Assembly: GCF_900106535.1 (NCBI RefSeq)
Contig: NZ_FNOH01000010.1
Span: 277,753 to 341,752 of the forward strand
Source: Myxococcus xanthus
GTDB taxonomy: Bacteria; Myxococcota; Myxococcia; Myxococcales; Myxococcaceae
DNA: 64,000 nucleotides
Direction: 5' to 3'
This document shows, one piece after another, positions 1-9,891 of the stretch. Both the position numbers and the translations under genes were made by a program. Each line of letters starts with the position of its first letter. Within the stretch, counting starts at the first letter, position 1. The notes under the pieces were generated by a model. It was given only the letters and a program-made list of their open reading frames with translations. It did no database searches and was not told the origin of the DNA.

Positions 1-639
1 GCCACCACCATCACCGATATCCGCGAGTACGCCGAGGGCAAGCACCGCGTTACCGACGACGCACCCTACGGCGGTGGCGCCGGCATGGTGATGAAGCCGG
101 AGCCCCTGGTCGCCGCGATTGAGGCGGCCAAAGCGCGGCATCCGGGCGCGCGGGTGCTGCTCATGAGCCCCCGAGGGCCCACCTTCACCCAGGCCACTGC
201 GCGTGAGCTGGTCCGTCACGAGGCGGGCCTCATCCTGGTCTGCGGCCGCTACGAGGGCGTGGACGAGCGGGTGATGGCGCACCTCGACGGGGAGCTGTCT
301 CTGGGGGACTTCGTTCTCACTGGCGGCGAGCTGGCGGCCATGACGGTGGTGGATGCGGTGGCGCGGCTGGTGCCCGGGGTGCTGGGCAACGTGGACTCGT
401 CCGTCACGGAGAGCTTCGAGGAAGGCCTGCTGGAGCATCCCCAGTACACCCGCCCGCCTGTCTTCCGGGGCGTCGAGGTGCCGGCCGCCCTGCAGTCCGG
501 CGACCATGCCCGGATTGCCCGCTGGCGGCGCTGGAAGTCGTTGGTGCTCACCCATGAGCGCCGCCCGGACCTGTATGCCCGCGTGGTGCTGTCAAAGGCT
601 GACCAGAAACTTCTGGCCCGTCGGGAGGAAGAGCTGTAA
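1..639 (+). CDS. trmD: tRNA (guanine-N1)-methyltransferase, 5' end missing
   Basis: Methylates G37 next to the anticodon of a subset of tRNAs, using S-adenosylmethionine, to prevent frameshifting. The reading frame is open from base 1, so the N-terminus lies left of the window. Visible family motifs include [13 protein letters not shown], the SPRGPTFTQ segment, the knot loop [11 protein letters not shown] and the [13 protein letters not shown] segment, which together make the SPOUT trefoil-knot SAM site. The C-terminal helical tRNA-binding domain is complete and the gene ends in TAA. It precedes rplS by about 115 bases, the usual bacterial order (rimM would be expected to the left). Confidence 0.96.
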   Translation, partial: ATTITDIREYAEGKHRVTDDAPYGGGAGMVMKPEPLVAAIEAAKARHPGARVLLMSPRGPTFTQATARELVRHEAGLILVCGRYEGVDERVMAHLDGELSLGDFVLTGGELAAMTVVDAVARLVPGVLGNVDSSVTESFEEGLLEHPQYTRPPVFRGVEVPAALQSGDHARIARWRRWKSLVLTHERRPDLYARVVLSKADQKLLARREEEL

Positions 640-755
640 CCCTGAACGTTGCTAGCGGGTTGGATCATCAGGGCTTGTCCGACACCGCTCTCTCTGTTAG
701 TACGGCCCGCTCTTCACGCGACCATCGCGTCAGTTCAAGTTTTCCGGAGTTTGTC

Positions 756-1139
756 ATGCGCAACGCCGCCATTCAGCACATCGAGGCCAAGTTCCTGCGC
801 CAGGATGTCACCGTGTTCAATACCGGTGATTCCGTGCGCGTCCACTGGAAGGTCAAGGAGGGCGAGAAGGAGCGCGTGCAGGCGTTCGAGGGCATCGTCA
901 TTCGGAAGACCAAGGGCAACCACCGCGCTACCTTCACGGTGCGGAAGCTCTCCTTCGGCGTCGGCGTGGAGCGCGTGTTCCCGCTGCACAGCCCCCGCTA
1001 CGAGAAGATCGAGGTCCTGTCGCGCGGTGACGTGAACCGCAAGCGCCTGTTCTACCTCCGCGCCCTCAAGGGCAAGGCGGCGCGCGTCGACGTCATCGAA
1101 GAGCCGAAGCCGTCCAAGAAGGCCGCCTCGGCCTCCTGA
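756..1139 (+). CDS. rplS: 50S ribosomal protein L19
   Basis: Large-subunit protein at the 30S-50S interface. The 127-residue product starts [18 protein letters not shown] and carries the L19 signature segments [25 protein letters not shown] and ERVFPLHSP. The start at 756 is preceded by a CCGGAG ribosome-binding site; the frame stays open upstream but that stretch shows no L19 similarity. The C-terminus has a short basic, alanine-rich tail ([10 protein letters not shown]) slightly longer than the enterobacterial protein. Probably co-transcribed with trmD and terminated at 1164-1196. Confidence 0.97.
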   Translation: MRNAAIQHIEAKFLRQDVTVFNTGDSVRVHWKVKEGEKERVQAFEGIVIRKTKGNHRATFTVRKLSFGVGVERVFPLHSPRYEKIEVLSRGDVNRKRLFYLRALKGKAARVDVIEEPKPSKKAASAS

Positions 1140-1163
1140 GCGCTTCCAGCGCCTGGGCAGTGA

Positions 1164-1196
1164 AAAGGAGCGTCCGATCCCGGACGCTCCTTTTTT
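1164..1196 (+). terminator. intrinsic terminator after rplS
   Basis: A perfect 13-base stem (AAAGGAGCGTCCG / CGGACGCTCCTTT) with a 4-base loop runs into a T tract. It closes the trmD-rplS unit 25 bases before the next gene. Confidence 0.92.
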
Positions 1197-1220
1197 CATT
1201 CGCGCTAACATGCGCGAGCC

Positions 1221-3122
1221 ATGCAATTCGCCGAAGTCGCCGTCCAGAACGTCCGCGGTTTCTCCCCCGCGGGGCGCTTTGCCCTGAAGGCGGGATATCT
1301 CGTCCTCAAACCGCCCTCGGCGGAGTCGAGCCCCCTGGCGGGCCTCTCCCTCGCGCTGCTCTTCGCGGATGGGCGTGGCACTGACGCCAGCTTCATCGCC
1401 ACCGGTGCGAAGTCGGGCAAGGCGGCCCTGACGTTCGCCGGAGTGGATGGGGTGACATACCGCGTGCTGCGCGACCTCGGCGGCTCCGGGACATTGCACC
1501 GGATGAATCCCACGACGCAGCAGCCGGAGCTCGTCTCTTCGGATGCGTCGGAGATCAGCCAGTTCCTTCGCGGACAGGCGGGACTTCCACCGAAGACCAC
1601 GTTCGAGCAGGTGTACTGCCTCCAACTCGGGCAGCTTCCCTCGCGGCGCCCGAGGAAGGCCGCTGCCGCCGCGGCGAAGGTGGACCCCAGGACGTCCGGC
1701 CGGTACCCGTCCCTGGCGTCCGCGTCCACCGTGTTGCCCGCGGAGGACATCCCCGCTGCCGAGGCGAAGCTGCGCGCGCTGGAGCAGGAACTGGCTGCCT
1801 CCACGGAGGTGGACAGCCTTCAGTTCAAGGCGGACGGCGTGGCGTCCCAGATCTTCGACGCCGAGCAGCGGCTGAAGGGCACCGAGGGGCTCAAAGTGGC
1901 CATCTCCGAGGCCGAGGCCGCCTGGCGCGCGGCGCCTACGCCCGAGTCCCTGGGGCTGCCTCAGGACATCGTGAACCGCCTGAAGCGCCACCCCAAGGTG
2001 ATTGCCAGGCGTGACGAGGCCCTGGCGCGCCTCAACGCGGACCGGGAGAACGAAGCGGAGGCACGACCCGCCTCGGTACCGTCCCTGACGCAGAACATGG
2101 GGTTCTGGGCCGGCCTGGGCGCGGGAGTGCTGTTCCTGGCGCTGGCCGTGGGCCTGGGCTTTGGAGTGGACCGGACCTTCCGCTACCTGGCGCTGCTGGA
2201 CATCCCGGCCTTCGGCGTCGCCGCCTTCCTGGCGCTGCGCTACGTGGATGACCTGCAGAAGGCCACGCGTCATGGCAGCAAGGAGAACCGCTTCGACATC
2301 CGGGAGAAGAAGATCCTCGAGGAGTACGAAGCGGAAGCCGCGCCGCTGCGCATGGCGCAGAAGGCGCTCGACGTGGAAGAGCTGGACGGCATCGCGCCGG
2401 CCCTGGAGCGCAGGGAGCTGCTGGCCGCGCGCGTCGCGGAGCTGCAGGACCAGTTGCACACCATGGAGTCGGATCCGGACTACCTCGCGGCGGCCGCTCA
2501 GGTTCAGTCGCTGAAGGCGGAGGCGGAAGCGCTCAACGACGAGCTGACGCAGAAGGGCACCTACGTGCGCGACGTGCGCGAGGTGGAGCGTGAGATGGGC
2601 CGGCTGAAGGAGTCCATTGCCCTGGCCAAGGCGCCTCCGCCGCCGGCCGCGCCGGGCCCGGATGGCTCCGTGCCCGTGGAGACGCTGGAGGATCCGTCGC
2701 CCATGCTCCTGTCCCAGGCGGCGGACGTGTTCACCACGGACATCCTGTCCGTGCAGGCGATGCTGAAGGAGCGGTGCGTCCAGTACCTCACCGCGCTCAC
2801 GGACCGGCGGTACCAGAGCATCGAGTGGGACCGCGAGGGCAAGGCCTTCGCCCTGGCCTCGGGCCGGCGGGTGCCGGTGGGCGAGCTCCCTGCGAAAGAT
2901 TTGGACCTGTACTACCTGGCCCTGCGGATGACGGTGGTGGAGAAGGCGAGCGCCCGAGTGAAGCGTCCCTTCCTGCTGGAGGACGTCTTCACTGGGATGG
3001 AGGAGGTGAAGCTCCCCCTCATCGCTCGGATGCTGAAGCACCTGGGTACGCTGACGCAGGTGCTGCACGTCACCTCGCACCCGGGCTTCGCACAGATGTC
3101 GGACGGGCCCGTTAACGTCTGA
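1221..3122 (+). CDS. SMC/YhaN-like ATPase-related protein with central membrane hairpin
   Basis: 633 residues. The N-terminus (FAEVAVQNVRGF) resembles the first strand of RecF/Rad50/YhaN ATPases, and the C-terminus has the matching half: LDLYYLALRMTVVEKAS followed by a Walker-B-like RPFLLEDVFTGME and a switch-like HVTSHPGF. The middle is long coiled coil interrupted around residues 294-340 by two hydrophobic segments (GFWAGLGAGVLFLALAVGLG and LLDIPAFGVAAFLAL), predicting a membrane hairpin. I see no intact GxxGxGKS/T Walker A; where it should be the sequence reads VLKPPSAESS, so ATP hydrolysis is doubtful. It sits between rplS and yraN, where many proteobacteria carry rnhB. Function unknown; the family link is inference from layout and C-terminal motifs. 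Confidence 0.7.
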   Translation: MQFAEVAVQNVRGFSPAGRFALKAGYLVLKPPSAESSPLAGLSLALLFADGRGTDASFIATGAKSGKAALTFAGVDGVTYRVLRDLGGSGTLHRMNPTTQQPELVSSDASEISQFLRGQAGLPPKTTFEQVYCLQLGQLPSRRPRKAAAAAAKVDPRTSGRYPSLASASTVLPAEDIPAAEAKLRALEQELAASTEVDSLQFKADGVASQIFDAEQRLKGTEGLKVAISEAEAAWRAAPTPESLGLPQDIVNRLKRHPKVIARRDEALARLNADRENEAEARPASVPSLTQNMGFWAGLGAGVLFLALAVGLGFGVDRTFRYLALLDIPAFGVAAFLALRYVDDLQKATRHGSKENRFDIREKKILEEYEAEAAPLRMAQKALDVEELDGIAPALERRELLAARVAELQDQLHTMESDPDYLAAAAQVQSLKAEAEALNDELTQKGTYVRDVREVEREMGRLKESIALAKAPPPPAAPGPDGSVPVETLEDPSPMLLSQAADVFTTDILSVQAMLKERCVQYLTALTDRRYQSIEWDREGKAFALASGRRVPVGELPAKDLDLYYLALRMTVVEKASARVKRPFLLEDVFTGMEEVKLPLIARMLKHLGTLTQVLHVTSHPGFAQMSDGPVNV

Positions 3123-3172
3123 GGCGACGTGGCGGGTTACCTCCAGGGGGAGGGCCGTCAGGGGAGGGGTGG

Positions 3173-3553
3173 ATGCGACGGGCGGCGCCGGCTGAGCGGC
3201 GGGAGTATGGGAATGCGGGGGAGGAGGCGGCGGTGCGCTTCCTGGAGGCACAGGGGTGGCGGGTGCGGGATCGCAACTGGACCTGCCGCTTCGGGGAACT
3301 GGACGTGGTCGCCGAACGTGACGACCTGGTGTGCTTCGTGGAAGTGCGGATGCGCTCCACTGCCACCTGGGGCGACCCCTCCCACAGCGTGTCTTTCGCC
3401 AAGCAGCGCAGGGTGGTGAAGGCGGCGCTTCGGTACCTGTTCGCGCATGACTTGCGTGGACGGATGTTCCGTTTCGACGTGATTTCGGTGGTGGGGCGCG
3501 GCGAGCGCGCCACCGTGGACCACATCCCTGGCGCCTTCGACGCGGGGATGTGA
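3173..3553 (+). CDS. yraN: YraN family (UPF0102) putative endonuclease
   Basis: 126 residues, normal for UPF0102. It has the family fold signature of a Holliday-junction-resolvase-like nuclease: the GNAGEEAAVRFLEAQGW helix, RNWTCRFGELDVVAERDD, then VCFVEVRMRS, which supply the E...D...ExK-type catalytic set (ExK appears as EVR here). Biochemical role is unproven for the family; DNA processing is suspected. The start at 3173 follows a strong GGAGGGG site. It ends 12 bases before rsmI, an arrangement widely conserved, so the two are probably one operon. Confidence 0.9.
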   Translation: MRRAAPAERREYGNAGEEAAVRFLEAQGWRVRDRNWTCRFGELDVVAERDDLVCFVEVRMRSTATWGDPSHSVSFAKQRRVVKAALRYLFAHDLRGRMFRFDVISVVGRGERATVDHIPGAFDAGM

Positions 3554-3565
3554 GAGGACGACGCC

Positions 3566-4396
3566 ATGGCTGGAACGCTCTATCTGGTGGCGACGCCCAT
3601 CGGGAACCTGGGGGACGTCACATCGCGCGCGTTGGAGACCCTGCGCGCGGTGCGCTTCATCGCGTGTGAGGACACGCGGCACTCGCGGGTGCTGCTCGAC
3701 CACTTCGGCATTGGCGGGAAGGACCTGGTGAGCCTGCCCGCCTTCGCGGAAGGGCAGCGAGCCGGACGCATCCTGGACCGGATTGGGGAAGGGGAGGACT
3801 GTGCGCTCGTGACTGACGCGGGCAGCCCCGCCATCAGTGACCCGGGCGAGAAGCTGGTGGCCGAGGCGCTGGAGCGCGGATTGACGGTGGTGCCGGTGCC
3901 AGGCCCCACGGCCCTGGTCGCGGCGCTGAGCGCCTCTGGATTGCCCACGGGGCGCTTCCACTTCCTGGGCTTCCTCCCGCGCAAGGGCGCCGAGCGCCGG
4001 GCGATGCTGGAGGAGGTGGCGCAGTTGTCCGCCACCCTGGTGCTCTATGAGTCCCCACGCCGCCTGTCGGAGACGTTGCCGGACCTGCTCGACGCCTGGG
4101 GCGACCGGCGCGCGTGCGTGGCGCGGGAGCTGACGAAGCTGCACGAGGAGTTCGCCCGGGGCACCTTGTCTGAGCTGGCCGCGCGCTACGCGGCGGAAGA
4201 GCCCCGCGGCGAGGTGGTGGTGCTGGTGGAGGGCCGCACCGGCGAGACGCGCTGGTCCGAGGAGGAATTGCGCCGGGCCCTGGAGGAGGGGCTGTCGCGC
4301 GGCGAGAAGCTCAAGGCGCTGAGCACCGAGCTGGCCCGCCGCGCGGGTTGGGCCGGTCAGGACGTCTACCGGCTGGGGCTCTCGCTGAAGCGCTGA
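3566..4396 (+). CDS. rsmI: 16S rRNA (cytidine-1402-2'-O)-methyltransferase
   Basis: Methylates the ribose of C1402 in the decoding centre. The 276-residue product has all landmarks of the RsmI/tetrapyrrole-methylase fold: LYLVATPIGNLGDVTSRA at the N-terminus, CEDTRHSRVLL, the SAM-binding loop VTDAGSPAISDPG, VPVPGPTALVAALSASGLP, GFLPRKG and the YESPRRL segment. Follows yraN closely and ends just before a bidirectional terminator, so it is the last gene of this plus-strand unit. Confidence 0.96.
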   Translation: MAGTLYLVATPIGNLGDVTSRALETLRAVRFIACEDTRHSRVLLDHFGIGGKDLVSLPAFAEGQRAGRILDRIGEGEDCALVTDAGSPAISDPGEKLVAEALERGLTVVPVPGPTALVAALSASGLPTGRFHFLGFLPRKGAERRAMLEEVAQLSATLVLYESPRRLSETLPDLLDAWGDRRACVARELTKLHEEFARGTLSELAARYAAEEPRGEVVVLVEGRTGETRWSEEELRRALEEGLSRGEKLKALSTELARRAGWAGQDVYRLGLSLKR

Positions 4397-4405
4397 GGTC
4401 CCCAG

Positions 4406-4429
4406 GTGGGCGCCGTCATCGGCGCCCAC
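4406..4429. terminator. bidirectional terminator hairpin between converging genes
   Basis: Perfect 9-base stem GTGGGCGCC / GGCGCCCAC with a 6-base loop, lying in the 42 bases between converging rsmI and the minus-strand barrel gene. There is no long T tract, so efficiency is uncertain. Confidence 0.7.
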
Positions 4430-4438
4430 CGGGCCGCG

Positions 4439-5734
4439 CTAGAAGCTGAACGTGGCGCTCAGGTCGAAGCGGAACGTGGTGCTCTCCACCGCGAGGAAGC
4501 GGCGAGACACCAGGTCGTAGCGCCAGTCGAAGTTGGGGTTGAGGTCGGGCGAGCCGGGCTGTGTGTCCACGCCGCCGTCGTTGTTCACGTCACGCCCCGG
4601 ATCCTCGGCGGTGAGGGCGTGGTTGGTGTTGTAGAGGAACATGCCGGACGCGCGAATCTGGAAGGCCTGCGACGCGTTCGCCGTGACGCCCAGCATGCCA
4701 CCCACCTGGAAGTAGTCCTCGGAGGTGAGCAGCTTGCGCAGGGCGGCGCTCAGCTCGTTGTAGTAGCGGCCGCTGCCCACGTAGTTGCCGATACCCCGGA
4801 CGTCCAGGGCGAAGCGCTGCGACTTCGCCGGCCGGTTGAAGGGCACCAGCTCTACGCCGAAGAGCATGCCCGCGGTGTGAGGGGCGTTGATGCCCGTCTC
4901 CTTGCGGTTCCACGGGCCCGTGAAGCAGTTGTCCGGGGCGCCCAGGTTATCCGGGTTGGAGTCCTTCTGGGCGCAATTGGAGTAGGCACCCGGACCGCGC
5001 ACGGGGATGGTGTAGTGCGCCTTGAAGTACGGCTCGGCTGCGCCGATGCGGCGCGAGAAGGCCGTGTAGAGCTGGTACTTGTGGATGCGGTCGCCGATGT
5101 TGCCGCGGCTGTCCGAGTTGGTTGTGTCCGCGGCCGCGTCGCGCAGCTTCGCGGTGGGGGCCTCGTACTCCAGGCCGACAATCCAGGTGGGCTTCGTCTC
5201 GTCCTTCTCCTGGTTGAAGAAGGCGTAGGCCAGGCCGAAGCGCATGTTGCCCAGGCCGCCGCGGAAGCTCTCCTGCGGCACGTCGAACAGGGCGCTGCCC
5301 GGTGCCGAGCCCTCCAGACAGCCCGGGATGACAGAGCCGTTGGCGTTCAGGCAGTTGTTGGTGATGGTGGACGTCTCGGGAGACGAGTTGGACGTGAAGT
5401 CCCAACGCTCGTTCTGCGAGAAGACGACGGGCAGGGCGAAGGAGAACTCCAGGTCCCTATAGAGGCCGACGGACAGCTCCAGGTTGAGCCGGGCGTCCAC
5501 GCCCTTGTACCAGAGCTCCGACGCATCCCGGCGGCCCGCCGGTTGCCCGGTGGGGGCCAACTGCTCGCGGATGATCTTCGCGCGGTTCTGCGTGCGCTCG
5601 AAGCCGACGTCGATGAAGAGGTCGAACGGGTCGTCCTCCTCGAGCGACGACGCAATCCGGGTGATGTCCGCCGCGGTGGCGGCGAACGGCGCGCCTAGCG
5701 TCAGCGCGGCAAGTACGACGCGAAGCCTGTGCAT
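4439..5734 (-). CDS. predicted outer-membrane beta-barrel protein
   Basis: 431 residues beginning with a clear signal peptide (MHRLRVVLAALTLGAPFAATAA). The mature part alternates aromatic and polar residues in short strands (for example LNLELSVGLYRDLEFSFALPV, YQLYTAFSRRIG, FQIRASGMFLYNT) and ends in a strand with terminal Phe (FRFDLSATFSF), the standard signal for Bam-dependent barrel insertion. Several strand-connecting loops are Asn/Asp rich. No specific porin or transporter family is recognisable. It faces rsmI and lies downstream of the M23 gene on the same strand, but with a 96-base gap. Confidence 0.7.
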   Translation of the reverse strand: MHRLRVVLAALTLGAPFAATAADITRIASSLEEDDPFDLFIDVGFERTQNRAKIIREQLAPTGQPAGRRDASELWYKGVDARLNLELSVGLYRDLEFSFALPVVFSQNERWDFTSNSSPETSTITNNCLNANGSVIPGCLEGSAPGSALFDVPQESFRGGLGNMRFGLAYAFFNQEKDETKPTWIVGLEYEAPTAKLRDAAADTTNSDSRGNIGDRIHKYQLYTAFSRRIGAAEPYFKAHYTIPVRGPGAYSNCAQKDSNPDNLGAPDNCFTGPWNRKETGINAPHTAGMLFGVELVPFNRPAKSQRFALDVRGIGNYVGSGRYYNELSAALRKLLTSEDYFQVGGMLGVTANASQAFQIRASGMFLYNTNHALTAEDPGRDVNNDGGVDTQPGSPDLNPNFDWRYDLVSRRFLAVESTTFRFDLSATFSF

Positions 5735-5830
5735 CCGACCTCCGACGGCAAATCTCCCCGGCCTTCCGGCAAGCCCGGGGGGCTTCCAGCTAGCCGTGCC
5801 GTCGAAGGAGTGTCAAGAAACGGGTGGCTT

Positions 5831-6868
5831 TTACTTGCCGGCCACCACGGACGCGCTCAGCAACCCGTCCATGCGGCGCACCTCCGCCTCGAAACCCGAC
5901 CGGTGCTGCGCGGCCAGTGAGCGGCGGTAGGTCTTGTGCTGGTCGTAGGGGTCCAGCACCCGGTCATCCTGCGTCATGAGCTGGTAGTGGAGGTGGGGGG
6001 CGAAGCTGCGGCCTGTGTTGCCGCTCTTGGCGATGACTTGCCCCACGGAGAACCGGGTGCCCGGCTTGACGCTCTTGTCCACCTCGTCCAGGTGGAGGAA
6101 GAGCGCGCGGCGCCCCTTGCCGCCCGACTCCACCAACTCGATGCAGTTGCCGTTGCTGCTGAAGTTCCAGTTCTTCCGCTTCACCACGCCGTTGAAGGGG
6201 GCCTTGATGGGCGTGCCGACCGGGGTGCGGAAGTCCACGCCCTTGTGCTTGCGGCCATCGCGAAGCAGGGACGTCACCTGCTCGTAGTCGTCGATGGGGG
6301 AGCGCTCCAGCCTCAGCTCCAGCTCGTCGCCGCCGGACAGGTAGTACCGGGCATTGGGCTCGCCGTTGGCATGGTAGCGGTACGCGCTCATTGTCTTGCC
6401 CAGCTTGGCGCTGGTGAAGCGCACCGCCTGCACCAGGGGCTCCTCGTTGGTGCGGCGCTGGTAGAGCACCTCCAGCGTGTCACCGCGGAGAATCTCCCCG
6501 GGCACGGAGACCCACCACACCAGGGTGCGCGTCACCACCTGCGCCAGCGCCGGACCCACGTCCGAGCCAGCGGCGTTGACGAGCGCGGTCTCCAGGGGGC
6601 CGTTGATGCTCACCGATATGCGCTCCAGGCCCGCGGCCTTCACCGGGTCCGTGGCCACGGGCGCCGGCGTGGGCGCCGCGGCGACGGCGCCTGCGTCGGG
6701 AACTGCGTTGGGCATCTGCGCCGCGGCCTCTTCCGTCGCCTGAACCATCCGCTGCTTCCACCACCACACGCCGCCGGCGGCACCGCCGAGGATGAGTGAC
6801 ACGGCGACCACCGTGCCGAAGGGACTGCGCTTCGGAGGGGCACCGAGTGTGGGAAGGTTCGGCCGCAT
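5831..6868 (-). CDS. membrane-anchored M23 (LytM-type) peptidase
   Basis: 345 residues from the ATG at 6868, chosen because GGGAG lies just upstream; the frame extends further but overlaps the regulator gene. An N-terminal transmembrane helix (GTVVAVSLILGGAAGGVWWW) is followed by a low-complexity Ala/Pro linker, an intermediate domain, and a C-terminal M23 domain. The Zn-binding motifs are HKGVDFRTPVGTPI (HxxxD) and HLHYQL (HxH), with an additional catalytic His in LFLHLDEV. M23 enzymes cleave peptide bridges in peptidoglycan, so action in the periplasm is expected. It follows the response-regulator gene on the same strand. Confidence 0.88.
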   Translation of the reverse strand: MRPNLPTLGAPPKRSPFGTVVAVSLILGGAAGGVWWWKQRMVQATEEAAAQMPNAVPDAGAVAAAPTPAPVATDPVKAAGLERISVSINGPLETALVNAAGSDVGPALAQVVTRTLVWWVSVPGEILRGDTLEVLYQRRTNEEPLVQAVRFTSAKLGKTMSAYRYHANGEPNARYYLSGGDELELRLERSPIDDYEQVTSLLRDGRKHKGVDFRTPVGTPIKAPFNGVVKRKNWNFSSNGNCIELVESGGKGRRALFLHLDEVDKSVKPGTRFSVGQVIAKSGNTGRSFAPHLHYQLMTQDDRVLDPYDQHKTYRRSLAAQHRSGFEAEVRRMDGLLSASVVAGK

Positions 6869-6944
6869 ACAAGCTCCCTGAGTTGGAATGGGTGGGCGGG
6901 CCCGGAACCGACGCGCGCGAAGCGGAATTCCGCTTCCTCGCGGT

Positions 6945-8369
<1,425 letters not shown>

Positions 8370-8399
8370 GGTGGAAGTCGTGACCGCGGGCGACCGGAA

Positions 8400-9263
8400 C
8401 TAGCGACGTTCCGTGGCGCCGGCGCCCTCCAGCGTGCAGATGGCGTCCGGGTGCTTGATGCGCAGCAGCAGCGCCTCCAGCACGCGGAACGGGTGGTTCA
8501 TCCTCGACGCGCCCAGGTACGCCGCCACCATGTCCATGGACACTGCGAGGTCCATGTTCTCCCGGCCGGTGGACACCACCACGCCGGACTCCCCGCGCAG
8601 GCGGTTGGACTGGTAGACGCCGTCCGACGCGAGCTGGCGGATGGTCTCAATCTCCAGTACGCCCGTCTTCTCGTAGATGCGGTGCAGCTGCGAGTACAGC
8701 CGCGGCGAGAGCACGACGGCGTAGGGGCCGAAGTGGCCCTGCTCGTTGAGCTTGCGCGTGGCCTCGACGATGGCCTGGAAACCGCCACCCGGCGACGTCC
8801 AGTCACCCAGCGGCACCGTGAGCCGGCCGTTGGCCGTCATCAGGCCTTCGTAGCCCAGGCGCGCGTCGCCGTAGAAGATGAGTTCGTCTTCCTGCTGCGC
8901 GCACAGCGCGGCGGCGCCTGCGGCGGCCGACACGTCCAGTGGCATGTTGTGCGTGCGCGCGGCCTCGATGTCGCGCCAGTGCAGCAGGAAGTCCTTGTAG
9001 ATGATGGGGATGGTCTTGAACTTGCGAGCATCGGTGAAGACCATCGCGGTCTCCTGCTCGCCGACGATGTCCACGGCGCCGGGTGAAACGCCCTGGAACT
9101 CGTCGTAGGGAACCGTCTGCACCCCGGCGCCCAGCGGCCCGTAGATGTCCAGGATGCGCCGGCCCACCAGCGAACGCCGGGCGACCTGGATGACAGTCTC
9201 GTTCAGACGCGCCCACTCCTCTTCGCGGAGCGGGTTCTCGGCATGTCCAAGGAAGTCAGGCAT
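8400..9263 (-). CDS. encA: encapsulin nanocompartment shell protein EncA
   Basis: 287 residues from the ATG at 9263 (MPDFLGHAENPLREEEW), the length and N-terminus I recall for M. xanthus EncA; an upstream in-frame start would add seven residues. The product has the HK97 phage-capsid fold of family 1 encapsulins and self-assembles into an icosahedral protein shell in the cytoplasm that stores iron together with EncB/C/D ferritin-like cargo. Recognisable segments are RRSLVGRRILDIYGPLGAG, KTIPIIYKDFLLHWRDIE and the C-terminal AICTLEGAGATERR. It lies 46 bases after encB, so the two are likely an operon. Confidence 0.97.
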   Translation of the reverse strand: MPDFLGHAENPLREEEWARLNETVIQVARRSLVGRRILDIYGPLGAGVQTVPYDEFQGVSPGAVDIVGEQETAMVFTDARKFKTIPIIYKDFLLHWRDIEAARTHNMPLDVSAAAGAAALCAQQEDELIFYGDARLGYEGLMTANGRLTVPLGDWTSPGGGFQAIVEATRKLNEQGHFGPYAVVLSPRLYSQLHRIYEKTGVLEIETIRQLASDGVYQSNRLRGESGVVVSTGRENMDLAVSMDMVAAYLGASRMNHPFRVLEALLLRIKHPDAICTLEGAGATERR

Positions 9264-9309
9264 GAAATGTGGCTCCAGAGGCATCGACTAGAGAAGGGGG
9301 AAGAATGCT

Positions 9310-9786
9310 TCAGCGACCGCTGCCGGAACCACCGCCACCCCGGCGCAGTGAACCCACGGTGAGCGGGTGCGACTCCACGGCGGGCGGCGGCGCGGGCAGG
9401 CCGTACAGCAGCCGCTGGGGCGGCAGGGACGTTGGCGGCTCGGAGGGGAGCCGGCCGTTGCGGCCGTTGACGGAGAACGCCGGGCCGTCCGGTGTGGGCA
9501 CATGGACGGTGGCGGGGGCAGGGGCCTCGGCGGCCTGGAAATGACCGGGGACGAAGGGCTTGGCGAAGTGGTCGTTCTGACCACTGTCCAACATGCGAAG
9601 CATGTGGACGGCCTCGGAGACGTGCTCCTTCTCCTCGGCGGCCAGGTGCTGGAAGAACGCGCGGACCTCGGGGTTCGAGGAGGCACGAGCGTAGGCTTCG
9701 TACTCGTTGATGGTCTCCAGCTCACGTGCCAGCACGAGGCGGATGCGCGCCACGTCGTCCAAGTCACTGTCGGGAGGGCCGGCCAT
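9310..9786 (-). CDS. encB: encapsulin cargo protein EncB, ferritin-like
   Basis: 158 residues from the ATG at 9786, preceded by AAGGG; an upstream TTG would add six residues. The N-terminal half is one helical pair of a ferritin-like di-iron domain: E28 in LARELETINEYEAYAR and the EEKEH motif in HLAAEEKEHVSEAVHML, which dimerise to form a ferroxidase site. The second half is a flexible Pro/Ala/Gly linker that ends with the shell-docking peptide LTVGSLRR (residues 142-149) and a GGGGSGSGR tail. It oxidises or binds iron inside the EncA shell. It is first gene of the encB-encA run and divergent from murJ. Confidence 0.95.
   Translation of the reverse strand: MAGPPDSDLDDVARIRLVLARELETINEYEAYARASSNPEVRAFFQHLAAEEKEHVSEAVHMLRMLDSGQNDHFAKPFVPGHFQAAEAPAPATVHVPTPDGPAFSVNGRNGRLPSEPPTSLPPQRLLYGLPAPPPAVESHPLTVGSLRRGGGGSGSGR
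9340..9363 (-). other. encapsulation (cargo-loading) peptide of EncB
   Basis: Codes for LTVGSLRR, the C-terminal targeting peptide by which cargo docks on the inner face of the EncA shell. One copy is present, eight-plus residues from the C-terminus. Confidence 0.92.
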
Positions 9787-9891
9787 TGGAATGGACCCTT
9801 GCAATCCAGGGGGTTCGGCGTCAAGCGAAACAGGGGGACGGGGTTTCGAGCTTCATGACACCGAACGGCCCGCGTAGAGTCCGCCGCTCTC

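Noticed and set aside
735..3251. Very long open frame on the minus strand opposite rplS and the SMC-like gene (838 codons)
   Set aside because: High-GC codon bias keeps the antisense frame open; composition is rich in His, Arg, Leu and Val with no domain, and the plus-strand genes are strongly supported.
8400..9263. EncA as a prophage capsid protein
   Set aside because: The HK97 fold is shared with phages, but no phage genes flank it, EncB cargo sits next to it with LTVGSLRR, and the sequence fits EncA.
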